Positions 56,058 to 64,000 of a stretch of DNA of 64,000 nt are shown in pieces; the stretch's first letter is position 1; every line of letters starts with the position of its first letter. Both the position numbers and the translations under genes were made by a program. This DNA comes from Paenilisteria newyorkensis (GTDB lineage Bacteria > Bacillota > Bacilli > Lactobacillales > Listeriaceae): contig NZ_JNFB01000039.1 in NCBI RefSeq assembly GCF_000766145.1, forward strand, positions 186,001 to 250,000, written 5' to 3'. The notes beneath the pieces are model-generated. The model ran no database searches and was not told the origin of the DNA. It saw nothing but the letters and a program-made list of their open reading frames with translations.

Positions 56058-56564
56058 ATGAAAGCATCCAAAACCGAATTAGATAACTTCACAAAACTTT
56101 TAGTTGGTTTAATCGCACAAGCAGATAATATTGAAGCCATTTGCTATGCGCTAAACAGACTGACTCTAACAGAACTAGAAAAAGTGAAAACCTATTTTTC
56201 AGGAAGCGGTACGCGAGTCGCATTCATTAGACAAAGTGAGATTATCATAGGAACCTTTGTCTCCGGCATGATGATTTTTATTTATAATATGTACCAAACT
56301 AATTTTTTCATGTCCACCTTTTCCGAATTTTTATTTGTATATTGTCTATTAAGCTTTATCCGTCTATTTTTTGCCAGAAAACCCATTCGTCAGCATGTAA
56401 AACTTGCCTATAATCGAGCTAAATTTGATCGTATTGTTTCGCTCGCTGATATCATCCTAAACAGTCGTTATGAAAAGGAATTGCAAAATACCGTAGATAA
56501 ATTCGCCTCTACCGACAACTCTGAAAGAAAATCACAGGAGGCGCATTTTCTTGAAAATATCTAA
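56058..56564 (+). CDS. Paralogue 3 of the two-TM membrane protein family
   Basis: A 168-aa protein, the longest of the four. Family motifs TELEKVKTYFSGSGTRVAF, GTFVSGMMIFIYNMYQ and RAKFDRIVSLADIILNSRY are all present. A charged 25-residue C-terminal tail overlaps the start of paralogue 4 by 14 bases, which implies translational coupling. ATG is eight bases after AAGGAGG. Confidence 0.72.
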   Translation: MKASKTELDNFTKLLVGLIAQADNIEAICYALNRLTLTELEKVKTYFSGSGTRVAFIRQSEIIIGTFVSGMMIFIYNMYQTNFFMSTFSEFLFVYCLLSFIRLFFARKPIRQHVKLAYNRAKFDRIVSLADIILNSRYEKELQNTVDKFASTDNSERKSQEAHFLENI

Positions 56565-56997
56565 ATCAGAACATATGAAATTTTCTCAGCAATTCTCCAC
56601 TATTGAAAAGCATGCAGATGACGAGAATATGTTAACCGAAGTCTTAGAAGAAATGCCACTAGAAGATTTGGAGCACCTAAGAGCATATCTTTCTGGTACA
56701 ATGTCTCTCACACCCTATTCACATATTAAGTCAATTTTTATGTATTCGTTTGTAGGAATGTCTGTCATCTATCTTATATTCTTATATCAAACAAATACTT
56801 GGCTTTCCTTTACGGCAATCATCTTACTCTTAGTAGTCGAATTTAGATTATTTCAAGTTGCCTATAGTCCACCAGTTAATACACATGTCATATTGGCCCA
56901 TCGCAGACGAAAATACGATCGAATTGTCCAAGTCATCGGGACCATTCTGAAAAAACGTTACCTAAAAGAATTACAAAATGCAGTCATTAATTTCTAA
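56551..56997 (+). CDS. Paralogue 4 of the two-TM membrane protein family (most divergent)
   Basis: A 148-aa protein. It keeps LEDLEHLRAYLSGT, the TM pair and RRKYDRIVQVIGTILKKRY, but the TM1 region lacks the SGM core and the Gly-Thr-Arg residues are changed. TTG start at 56551, inside paralogue 3. A terminator follows. The greater divergence fits an older or specialised member of the array. Confidence 0.7.
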   Translation: MKISKSEHMKFSQQFSTIEKHADDENMLTEVLEEMPLEDLEHLRAYLSGTMSLTPYSHIKSIFMYSFVGMSVIYLIFLYQTNTWLSFTAIILLLVVEFRLFQVAYSPPVNTHVILAHRRRKYDRIVQVIGTILKKRYLKELQNAVINF

Positions 56998-57000
56998 ATT

Positions 57001-57050
57001 AAAGCATCGATAAACGCTATTATATCAGCGCTTACCGATGCTTTTTTGCT
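57001..57050 (+). terminator. Terminator of the paralogue array
   Basis: AAAGCATCG / CGATGCTTT with inner CGCT / AGCG and a six-T run. Confidence 0.85.
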
Positions 57051-57147
57051 GTCTAAAATAAAAATAAAGATGGGCGATTTCAGACAGGTTTGGACGTGAA
57101 ATCCGTTGTATAATGAAGCTATATTAAAGATGAATGGAGGTCATAAT

Positions 57148-57543
57148 ATGACAACAGCAACTAAAACCATGCCGAAAGAAATTTATCGTTATATCGAGCA
57201 TGAGCTTATCAATTATCCCCAAATGATAGAACGTATCAATGAGTTAACAAAATACTTACAACACGAGAAAAATCCGCAGTCCCCTACCTACAACACGCTT
57301 CATCTGGACATTAGAATTGAAAGGCTTTCAACCGTAGTCCGATGTATAGAAAATGTCATCCGTAATCTGAACTCGCTCGGTGATCCATACCAAGAATTCA
57401 TTAAACTACGATATTGGCGCACCAACTCCAACACAACAATGGAAGGCATCGCACAAAAAATCCACGTAAGCCGACGAACTGCATATAATATGCAAAACCG
57501 AATTATTCAGATGGTTGCGAGTGAATTAGGTGAGTGGAATTAA
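57148..57543 (+). CDS. ArpU/RinA-like phage-type transcriptional regulator
   Basis: A 131-aa protein. The C-terminal ~45 residues form a sigma70 region 4-like HTH (FIKLRYWRTNSNTTMEGIAQ, HVSRRTAYNMQNRII). The N-terminal part is helical and carries DIRIERLSTVVRCIE. This is the organisation of ArpU/RinA family activators of phage late or capsid genes, and the only phage-like gene in the window. ATG 57148 follows GGAGG. It may control the adjacent toxin-like island or be a remnant of a vector that brought it. Confidence 0.75.
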   Translation: MTTATKTMPKEIYRYIEHELINYPQMIERINELTKYLQHEKNPQSPTYNTLHLDIRIERLSTVVRCIENVIRNLNSLGDPYQEFIKLRYWRTNSNTTMEGIAQKIHVSRRTAYNMQNRIIQMVASELGEWN

Positions 57544-57724
57544 CCCTATTTAGTATAAACCATGAATAATTTCAAACTATTATGCAAAAAAATTAAAAAT
57601 GGCAAATTAGCCAAGTAAAGTTAGTCTGTATCAGAATTGGGAATAAAAATATCCCACACATGTGATTGTAACAAATTCATCCATATTATCCTTGGAAATA
57701 ATGTGGGTCTTATATAGATTATAG

Positions 57725-57753
57725 TTGTAATTATCACCAGTTCACAGTATGAT
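57725..57753 (+). promoter_or_regulatory. Promoter of the small secreted protein gene
   Basis: TTGTAA, 17-bp spacer, TATGAT, 76 bp before the ATG. The rest of the 57544-57829 gap is AT-rich with no gene seen; CCCACA and TGTGGG (57655, 57703) form a wide dyad. Confidence 0.65.
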
Positions 57754-57829
57754 ATGTATAGTTCTATTTGCTATATACATATTGTTGATTAGGGAGTAGT
57801 TCAAAAAAAGAATGATGGGAGAGAATGTA

Positions 57830-58222
57830 ATGAGTTTTAGAAAAAGAGTTTTACCGTTTTTATTGATTGTAGGGTTGGTATTTGCGGGGGTATTAGGGAT
57901 TTCATCGACTAAGGCATTTGCGATGGATTCAAAAGGATCTTCGAAAATTGCTTTTCACACTGATGCTAATAATTACTCAAAAAGTGCAACAACTATTGAT
58001 GTAATTGGTAAAAATCCATTTGATACTGTAGTAGTTGAGCTATACAAAAAAGGAGATTCTAAATTTTACAAACGTATAGATGTTTATAAAGCTGGTACTT
58101 ACAAAGTTTCATTTTCATTAAAGGGGCTTAAAGCAGGTCAATATGATGTCCATGTAAATTCAGACTGGTCATACCTGGCATTTCATGCAGAACTTACACA
58201 TTACCTAAATGTACAAAGATAA
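57830..58222 (+). CDS. Small secreted protein of unknown function
   Basis: A 130-aa protein. A Sec signal peptide is clear: RKRV, a hydrophobic core of about 20 residues, and a likely cleavage after KAFA. The mature ~100 residues are beta-rich with aromatic residues near the end (WSYLAFHAELTHYL). No Cys, no sortase motif. Promoter and terminator are both present. It shares the accessory island with the toxin-like gene; a role in that system is possible but unsupported by sequence. Confidence 0.7.
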   Translation: MSFRKRVLPFLLIVGLVFAGVLGISSTKAFAMDSKGSSKIAFHTDANNYSKSATTIDVIGKNPFDTVVVELYKKGDSKFYKRIDVYKAGTYKVSFSLKGLKAGQYDVHVNSDWSYLAFHAELTHYLNVQR

Positions 58223-58260
58223 TCCAAGAAAGAATCTAAACAAAGGTTCTTTAGACTAGA

Positions 58261-58307
58261 AAAATACACACCAAAAATCTGAAATAAGATTTTTGGTGTG
58301 TATTTTT
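58261..58307. terminator. Bidirectional terminator
   Basis: A perfect 19-bp stem, AAAATACACACCAAAAATC and its complement, loop of 8 bases, between convergent genes. Confidence 0.9.
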
Positions 58308-58338
58308 GTGTTATAGAAACTATCTTTTCGCTGTACTA

Positions 58339-60501
58339 TTAGTCATTCAGTTTAGATTGCGCAGCTGCAGCCGCTGCTTTGTTATTAATTGGTTGATCAA
58401 CCTTTGATGAATCTTTACCGGCTTCTGCTCTTTCTTTTTTCAAATCATAATATGCTTCAAATATTTCCTCAGAAATTTTCATATTAACCTTAGGGTCTGT
58501 ACTTCCATTATCTCTATATCCCCAAGGAACTACTACAGCAATAGATATCTCTGGTTTCTCAGCTGGAGCATATCCGACAAATGTTGTATTCCAAACACTC
58601 GCCATTGCATTTCCTTTTTTAGGACCATCATAAAATGCTTGAGCTGTACCTGTTTTACCTGCAACTTCAACAGGAACATCATTAAAGTATTTATTTCCTG
58701 TACCATTTCCACCATGAGTAACTTCATAAAAACCTTTTTGAACCTCTTTAATCGCCGACGTTGGAGCGCCAATTTGATTTAAGATTTTTGGTTCAATCTC
58801 TGTCGCTACCTTTCCGACAGTATCTCCATTTGTACTTGGATCACGAATTTCTTTCAGCATCGTTGGTTCGATTCGAGAACCACCATTTGCAATAGTAGCT
58901 CCATATTGAGCTAATTGTAATGGTGTATACGAGTCATACTGACCAATGGAAAAATCGAGAATTTTACCCATCGTTTTGTCATCACCCTTAAAGCCCACTT
59001 GTTCTCCTGGAAGGTCAATACCAGTCTTAACCCCTAATCCAAACTGATTATAATAATATCTCATCTTATCAAATGTATCTGGTGATGCTCGGAATGGACC
59101 TTTATAAACATATTTTGCTCCCGCCATCTTCATTGATGTTTGATACATATACGAATTTGATGATATTTCCAAAGCTCCCACCGGATCAAGTGATAGAGAA
59201 CGCTCTCCATTACGATTAAACCATGAGCTTTTTGGTCTAGTACCTTTAAATTCAATTGGTTGGTCTACAAAAACCGTATCCTCCGTGATAGCTCCGTCCA
59301 TTATTCCACCTAATACAGTCGCACCTTTTACAGCAGATCCCATATTGTAAGCTGAGGTAAAGTTGCCAAGTGAATAGTCTTCATACTCACCTTTATCATT
59401 AATCAGTTGTCCAGCTAGTGCCAATACTTGCCCAGTATATGGATCCATAGCCACCGCAAATGCACGGTCGAATAAATCAGAGCTTCCAGCAGACTTACCA
59501 ATCCTCATATTCTTCTTCAATATCTCCTCAATCTTCTTCTGCAACTCAACATCCACAGACAAGACTAAATCCTTACCTTTAGAACCTTCATACTTCTCAA
59601 CCGTCTCAATAATATTCCCGCTACTATCCAGAACACTATTAGACTTCGATTTCTGACCGGCTAGCACAGATTCATACTGCGCTTCTAAATAACTCCGACC
59701 AACGCGGTCATTTCGGCTATAGCCTTGCGCTAAGTAATAATCTACCTTGTCACTCGGAATCCCTTGTTTCTCCGTCGACACGCTTCCTAAAATCGAACGC
59801 AATGTTTCGTCATACGTATAAAAACGATTCCAGTCCGTTGTCGTATCCACGCCTGGCAAGCTTTCCAAGTTCTCACTTACCCTCGCGATTTCCGCATCTG
59901 TCACGCCTTTACTTTTCAGCGCAACTTGCGATAACGCGTAACCTGCCGTCATCTTCTTGTAAATCGTCGCGATACGTTTATCATCGTCGGTCAAACTAGC
60001 CAAATCGTCTTTCGTAACACCTGCGATTTGTTTCTTGTATACTTTTCCGCCGTCCAAAGCTTGATCAGCCTTGCTAAGACGTGCTAATGATTCTTTCTCA
60101 TGCGTCAAAATCCAATAATCTTGCAAATCGCGTTCCGTCAATTTCTCTGGTGTGATTGCGACCAGTTTATCCAATTTCTTCGCAACAGCGATCATTTCCG
60201 TTGCCTGTGTTTTCTGACTACGCGTATACGTGATCGATTTCACCGCAGAATTTCCCACTAACAGGTTATAATTCCGGTCGTAAATAACACCACGCGGCAC
60301 GTTTTTCGTCACGCTGACATCATCCGTTTCCTCTAATTGACGCTTATACGTTTCCCCTTGAACGATTTGAACCACACCTAGGCGCAAAATCAAGGCCGAG
60401 AATAATATAAAAATCACGAAAAATAGGATGTTCAAGCGCAGTGGAATCACTTGCCTTTTCTTCTTCGGTTTGTCGGTCTTTTTAATAAATCTATTTTTCA
60501 C
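58339..60501 (-). CDS. Class B penicillin-binding protein (transpeptidase)
   Basis: A 720-aa bitopic membrane protein. A basic N-terminus (KKKRQ) and one TM (about 24-46) are followed by a PBP dimerisation domain and a transpeptidase domain. The catalytic triad motifs are SAVK (nucleophile Ser), SSN and KTGTAQ. There is no PASTA domain. In L. monocytogenes the orthologue position (lmo1438) is the class B PBPB1. GTG start behind AAGGAAGG. The downstream Ala/Lys-rich tail is variable. Confidence 0.92.
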   Translation of the reverse strand: MKNRFIKKTDKPKKKRQVIPLRLNILFFVIFILFSALILRLGVVQIVQGETYKRQLEETDDVSVTKNVPRGVIYDRNYNLLVGNSAVKSITYTRSQKTQATEMIAVAKKLDKLVAITPEKLTERDLQDYWILTHEKESLARLSKADQALDGGKVYKKQIAGVTKDDLASLTDDDKRIATIYKKMTAGYALSQVALKSKGVTDAEIARVSENLESLPGVDTTTDWNRFYTYDETLRSILGSVSTEKQGIPSDKVDYYLAQGYSRNDRVGRSYLEAQYESVLAGQKSKSNSVLDSSGNIIETVEKYEGSKGKDLVLSVDVELQKKIEEILKKNMRIGKSAGSSDLFDRAFAVAMDPYTGQVLALAGQLINDKGEYEDYSLGNFTSAYNMGSAVKGATVLGGIMDGAITEDTVFVDQPIEFKGTRPKSSWFNRNGERSLSLDPVGALEISSNSYMYQTSMKMAGAKYVYKGPFRASPDTFDKMRYYYNQFGLGVKTGIDLPGEQVGFKGDDKTMGKILDFSIGQYDSYTPLQLAQYGATIANGGSRIEPTMLKEIRDPSTNGDTVGKVATEIEPKILNQIGAPTSAIKEVQKGFYEVTHGGNGTGNKYFNDVPVEVAGKTGTAQAFYDGPKKGNAMASVWNTTFVGYAPAEKPEISIAVVVPWGYRDNGSTDPKVNMKISEEIFEAYYDLKKERAEAGKDSSKVDQPINNKAAAAAAQSKLND

Positions 60502-61018
60502 GTGTCACAATCCTTCCTTTTTCAGCACTCATCTACCTCTATTGTATCCGAATTTTGGCGAGATTACCACTAGAGTTTGATGAGAAAATCATTAAGAAAA
60601 GTTAAAGGCATCTTTAGATTTGTAATTCCATGCAGAAATAGTATAAGACAATACTCTAAGCACGCAAAAAAACGCCTAGCCCATCATTGGGTAAGACGAA
60701 GATTATGCTTTAAACAAATTGAGCGAAAGCGTTTGTATTCAGGGAATTTGGTGGAAGCCGGAAGCGGAGTGTACGACTTGTACATGATGACTGAAAGCAG
60801 AGAGGGAGTCGTATCCCCGACCATGCGAGAAGTTAAGCGAAACTGCTCTTGTGTAGCAGAACCGCAAAGATGTACCGCATCCTTGTTCTAAATCTTCAGA
60901 AGGAACGCCTATTCGAGATGCTCATAGGCATATTGGGGCTGTAACTCATTTCATTTCGAACAGCCCCAACAATGCGAGCGCTTGTCGCCAATTTATTTAG
61001 CTTATAGACAAGTTAAAA
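60502..61018. other. Intergenic region with repeat C copy 3
   Basis: About 520 bp between the PBP and sodA genes. A plus-strand ORF (60577-60891) falls inside the repeat and has no ribosome-binding site. The region contains the inverted repeat C arms (60705-60738 and 60968-60998), the conserved GTACGACTTGTACA core, and a 10-bp hairpin TTGGGGCTGT / ACAGCCCCAA at 60933-60969. Confidence 0.65.
60705..60998. repeat. Large palindromic element, repeat C copy 3 (inverted, with insertion)
   Basis: Its left block is the reverse complement of the C2 right block (GAGCGAAAGCGTTTGTATTC, then GGAAGCCGGAAGCGGAGTGTAC). Its right block, near 60968-60998, is the reverse complement of the C2 left block (GCGCTTGTCGCCAATTTAT). 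Between them lie about 170 bp not present in C2. Confidence 0.65.
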
Positions 61019-61627
61019 TTATTTAGCAGCAGCGAAGTTCTCGCCAGCTTTATTCCAATCTACTACATTCCAGAAAGTTTTGATGTATTCTGGACGAACG
61101 TTTTGGAATTTCAAGTAGTACGCGTGCTCCCAAACGTCAAGACCGATAACTGGTGTGTAGCCTTCTGTTAGCGGTGAATCTTGGTTTGCTGTAGAGATGA
61201 TTGACAATTTGCCATCTTTCACTACTAGCCACGCCCAACCAGAACCGAAACGTGCCACGCCTGAATCAGCGAATTTCGTTTTGAATTCCTCGAAGCTACC
61301 AAATGTTGCGTTGATCGCATCTGCTAAAGCGCCAGTTGGTTCGCCGCCACCTTGTGGGCTAAGAATTTCCCAGAAGAATGTGTGGTTCGCATGTCCGCCG
61401 CCATTGTTACGAACAGCAGTACGGATGTTTTCTGGAACACTATTTAAGTCAGCAACCAAGTCCTCGATAGATTTAGCAGCTAAATCGTCATGTCCTTTTA
61501 ATGCATCATTTAATTTCGTTACGTACGTTTGATGATGTTTCGAATAGTGAATCTCCATTGTTTCTTTATCAAAATTCGGCTCCAAAGCATCGTATGTGTA
61601 AGCTAATTTAGGTAATTCATATGTCAT
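61019..61627 (-). CDS. sodA: Superoxide dismutase [Mn]
   Basis: A 202-aa cytosolic Mn/Fe superoxide dismutase. Metal ligands are seen in [24 protein letters not shown], and [15 protein letters not shown] (Asp and His). GGGEP and the surrounding residues favour manganese. ATG 61627 follows AGGAG; the upstream TTG-started extension is not needed. The gene is a backbone marker next to the PBP gene in Listeria. Confidence 0.96.
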   Translation of the reverse strand: MTYELPKLAYTYDALEPNFDKETMEIHYSKHHQTYVTKLNDALKGHDDLAAKSIEDLVADLNSVPENIRTAVRNNGGGHANHTFFWEILSPQGGGEPTGALADAINATFGSFEEFKTKFADSGVARFGSGWAWLVVKDGKLSIISTANQDSPLTEGYTPVIGLDVWEHAYYLKFQNVRPEYIKTFWNVVDWNKAGENFAAAK

Positions 61628-61768
61628 AATAAAAACTCCTCCTTGATATATGTTTATTCGAAAAAGCAAGCACTTCCAATTGAGATACTTAGTCCACTTT
61701 TCCCTACAAGTACAAGGTTATCACTACAAGACGACGGTTGCAATTTAAATGCTTACTTGAAAAGCTGA

Positions 61769-61782
61769 GGGGGCTAGCCCCC
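61769..61782. repeat. 14-bp perfect GC-only palindrome
   Basis: GGGGGCTAGCCCCC in an otherwise AT-rich gap upstream of sodA. Confidence 0.5.
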
Positions 61783-61831
61783 GAATCTGGATCTGAAAAC
61801 TGTACGGTAAGATATAGAAAGCACACCTCGT

Positions 61832-62368
61832 TTAATCATTTCCGGGATATGCTTCATCTATTTTTTCCGAATACTCTAGATCTTTGTACAGGATAAATAT
61901 TGATTCGCGATGTGCGACATCCGCACTTAATGGCTTATCGAAAAGTTTCGAAAAGCCAGTCTTGTAATAGAAATTTCTACTCTCATACAACGTCTCCAAT
62001 ATTAGAAACCTTAGACTTGTAGCTCTTGCATAAGTTTCAATTTCCTTCATCATCCTCCTACCTAGCCCATTTAATTGAATAGTTTCACAAACGGCAAATC
62101 TTTCAATCCTGAGCGCTCCATATTTGAGGTCTTGTACTTTAAGTCTATCTTGTTTGAGTGTGAAATAGCTTCTAACAATTCCAGCTTCATTAACGAGCAC
62201 TGAGGTAGAGTTAACAAAATCTAGAGAATCAAAATAAGAACTTCTATACAAATAACTGGATAACGAAGAATTATCACAATTAAAACTATAGAAGTTCTCT
62301 CTTATATTTCTAACACTAAACTCCGTTATCAGCTTTGTTGTTAAGTCTTCGCGCTTCATACTCGCCAT
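61832..62368 (-). CDS. GNAT family acetyltransferase, possible toxin of a TA pair
   Basis: A 178-aa GNAT protein. The acetyl-CoA loop reads QLNGLGRRMMKEIE, and RNFYYKTGFSKL is motif B. The first ~50 residues (NIRENFYSFNCDNSSLSSYL) resemble the N-terminal region of TacT/AtaT-like toxins that acetylate aminoacyl-tRNA. Its 5' end overlaps the upstream small gene by 53 bases, which suggests coupled translation. The start is uncertain between ATG 62368 and ATG 62359. No ribbon-helix-helix antitoxin of the usual DUF1778 type is adjacent. Confidence 0.75.
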   Translation of the reverse strand: MASMKREDLTTKLITEFSVRNIRENFYSFNCDNSSLSSYLYRSSYFDSLDFVNSTSVLVNEAGIVRSYFTLKQDRLKVQDLKYGALRIERFAVCETIQLNGLGRRMMKEIETYARATSLRFLILETLYESRNFYYKTGFSKLFDKPLSADVAHRESIFILYKDLEYSEKIDEAYPGND

Positions 62369-62501
62369 ATACGGCAATGTCTTGAAGATATTTGCGCTCC
62401 AAAGCACGTTGTTTCCTTTTCTCCGAGTGCGCCATCTTGGCTAAAAAAATCTCTGCATCTTTGCCAGTCACTTTTGGAATTTCTTGCGTGTATATTGCCA
62501 T
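62316..62501 (-). CDS. Small basic protein overlapping the GNAT gene (candidate antitoxin)
   Basis: A 61-aa protein with an Ile/Pro-rich N-terminus (YTQEIPKVTGKDAEIFLAKM) and a helical Lys/Arg-rich C-terminal half (KRKQRALERKYLQDI). ATG 62501 follows GGAAGGTGAT. It is not one of the antitoxin folds I recognise. Its only clue is the 53-base overlap with the GNAT gene. Confidence 0.6.
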   Translation of the reverse strand: MAIYTQEIPKVTGKDAEIFLAKMAHSEKRKQRALERKYLQDIAVYGEYEARRLNNKADNGV

Positions 62502-62657
62502 ATAATCACCTTCCTTCCTGTCCATTATAACATGATTCCCAAACAAATAATAGCCTCAACAATTGCATTCTCCCCCATTTCAAGCTATTATAGAAGGGAA
62601 ACCATATTACGTTTTCTACTATATAAATAAACCAAGAATGAGGTGCATCACAACCAA

Positions 62658-63446
62658 ATGAATATTTTCAAACGTTTTGCAAAAAGTATCTACTCTCCAG
62701 AGGATATCGCAACATTTCGAGCGGATAAAATATGGAAATCGATTCTTTACATAATTCTCATTTCGATTCTGATTTTTTTACCAATCGGCTACCACACAGC
62801 AACTGCTGCAAATGATGCCATGCAAGTTGGCGCGGATACGATCAAAAATGACATTCCTGATTTCACAGTGGAAGATGGAAAACTCGTTTCTGATGCTAAA
62901 AAACCGATCACCATCGACCAAGGTAGCGTCTTTTTCGTCTTTGATTCGACGGATAGCCTGACCACAGATCAGGTCGATAATCAACTCGGTTCTGCCGACA
63001 GCGCCATCGCTTTTTTATCGGATAAAATTTATATTAAAGCGCCTGGTGTGGATCAATCGGTAAGCTATGCGACTGCGGGCATTAAATCCAAAGATGATTT
63101 GGTGAGTTTCTACGAGTCAATGGAAGACTTATCGAAATACTTTATTCCGATTTTACTCGGTATTATTTTAATCGCGATGATTCTTGTTTCCTTCTTCAAA
63201 GTCGCGCTCTATGCCCTATTCGGCTTTATTATGAGCGGTTTTGGTCGCATGGGAATCAGCTATTTCAACAACTGGAATATCGCGGCATACAGTATGACGC
63301 TCGCAGCTGTTTTCACGATGATTATGTACTGGTTCCAAATAGCGGTTCCGTACCTCTCCACCATCAACATGGCCGTCAGCTTCTTCATTATTTTCCTAGT
63401 TATTCGGCAAATTCCACCGACAGACCAGAAGCAACCTGTCAAATAG
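62658..63446 (+). CDS. DUF1189 family membrane protein
   Basis: A 262-aa protein with one N-terminal TM (about 27-47), a large extracytoplasmic domain (about 50-165) and a cluster of TM segments at the C-terminus. This is the DUF1189 organisation; the gene lies between sodA and ispG, its usual Listeria position. The function is unknown. ATG 62658 has a poorly spaced GAGG; GTG 62643 is an alternative start. Confidence 0.8.
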   Translation: MNIFKRFAKSIYSPEDIATFRADKIWKSILYIILISILIFLPIGYHTATAANDAMQVGADTIKNDIPDFTVEDGKLVSDAKKPITIDQGSVFFVFDSTDSLTTDQVDNQLGSADSAIAFLSDKIYIKAPGVDQSVSYATAGIKSKDDLVSFYESMEDLSKYFIPILLGIILIAMILVSFFKVALYALFGFIMSGFGRMGISYFNNWNIAAYSMTLAAVFTMIMYWFQIAVPYLSTINMAVSFFIIFLVIRQIPPTDQKQPVK

Positions 63447-63453
63447 TTCAATC

Positions 63454-63493
63454 GGAAAAGACTGTATCTGGCGCGACTGGATATAGTCTTTCC
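63454..63493 (+). terminator. Terminator-like hairpin after the DUF1189 gene
   Basis: GGAAAAGACT / AGTCTTTCC with inner TATC / GATA. No clear U-run. Confidence 0.5.
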
Positions 63494-63692
63494 ATTTGAT
63501 GTGATGTACAATATTTGGTGTTAAAAATTCCTTTTTTAGCCTTTTCAAATTCTTATAATGGTGACACAATGCCGTTTTCTCACCAATTTCTAATAAACAA
63601 GATGGATGATTTTTCACGCGAATAGTGGTATGATTAGTAATGCATTAATAATAACAAATCCTGCAAGTTAGGATTATAAGGAGCGAATCGCT

Positions 63693-64000
63693 TTGACAGA
63701 AAGAACACATAGATCAAATACGCGGCCCGTAAAGGTTGGTAATTTGACCATAGGCGGTAGTAATGAGTTATTTATCCAGAGTATGGCCACAACGAAAACG
63801 CACGATGTAGAGGCAACAGTTGCTGAAATTCATCGTCTCGAAGAAGCTGGGTGCCAAATTGTTCGTGTCGCCGTCCCTGATGAGCGCGCGGCGGATGCCC
63901 TTGCAGAAATAAAAAGCAGAATTTCGATTCCACTCGTAGCTGATATTCATTTCGATTATCGCTTAGCTTTAAAAGCAATCGATGCTGGTGTCGACAAAAT
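63693..64000 (+). CDS. ispG: 4-hydroxy-3-methylbut-2-en-1-yl diphosphate synthase IspG (3' end outside window)
   Basis: The first 102 codons of IspG/GcpE, the Fe-S enzyme of the non-mevalonate isoprenoid pathway that converts MEcPP to HMBPP. The start is TTG 63693 behind AAGGAG. The N-terminal sequence [27 protein letters not shown] and [17 protein letters not shown] is diagnostic. The frame runs off the right edge. Confidence 0.93.
   Translation, partial: MTERTHRSNTRPVKVGNLTIGGSNELFIQSMATTKTHDVEATVAEIHRLEEAGCQIVRVAVPDERAADALAEIKSRISIPLVADIHFDYRLALKAIDAGVDK

Noticed and set aside
52755-58310. Prophage or tail-fibre cassette
   Set aside because: Only one phage-like regulator is seen; no capsid, tail, terminase or integrase genes are present.
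60577-60891. Plus-strand ORF of 104 codons
   Set aside because: It lies within repeat C copy 3, has no ribosome-binding site, and its sequence follows the hairpin arms.

Overview
The window is a chromosomal segment of a low-to-medium GC Firmicute. Gene content and order point to the genus Listeria in the broad sense. The backbone order is M16 peptidase, ymfI-like SDR, rodZ-like, pgsA, cinA, recA, rny, ymdB, ricA, mutS, mutL, glpP, pflB/pflA, murB, opuCABCD, thiT/thiW, rnjB, dapA, dapG, asd, class B PBP, sodA, DUF1189 and ispG. This matches my recollection of the L. monocytogenes lmo1393-lmo1441 region. Several blocks absent from that backbone suggest a more distant Listeria lineage. I could not assign a species.

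Layout. 1-20 kb is a plus-strand housekeeping block: phospholipid synthesis, DNA repair (RecA, MutS, MutL), RNA decay (RNase Y, RicA), YmdB, and pyruvate formate-lyase with its activase. An extra ribokinase-like gene lies between glpP and pflB. 20-25.4 kb is accessory: a polysaccharide deacetylase, a tyrosine recombinase with a small HTH protein, a DUF2975/HTH pair, and a MerR-SDR-cupin operon with a textbook MerR promoter. 25.4-43.5 kb is mostly minus strand: transporters, a phosphodiesterase, murB, SulP with a universal stress protein, an unusual 1056-aa UvrA-like ATPase, an ArsR-AHSA1 fusion, the OpuC osmolyte transporter with a SigB-like promoter, and thiT-thiW under a TPP riboswitch. 44-52.5 kb holds an ABC-F ATPase and the rnjB-dapA-dapG-asd lysine block.

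52.7-58.3 kb is the most interesting region. It is an insertion between asd and the PBP gene. It encodes a peptidoglycan-binding-like/DUF1906 protein whose C-terminal ~200 residues form a separate, more AT-rich module ending in a hydrophobic helical hairpin. Four tandem, diverged paralogues of a two-TM membrane protein follow. I read this as a candidate polymorphic toxin with a pore-forming-like tip and an expanded immunity array; this is inference. A phage-type ArpU/RinA-like regulator and a small secreted protein complete the island. 58.3-64 kb returns to backbone (PBP, sodA, DUF1189, ispG cut by the window end) with an overlapping small-protein/GNAT pair inserted.

Intergenic DNA carries at least three dispersed repeat families: a 90-nt unit (A), a hairpin element abutting 3' ends of genes (B), and large nested hairpins with conserved arms and variable interiors (C). 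No rRNA, tRNA or CRISPR array was seen.
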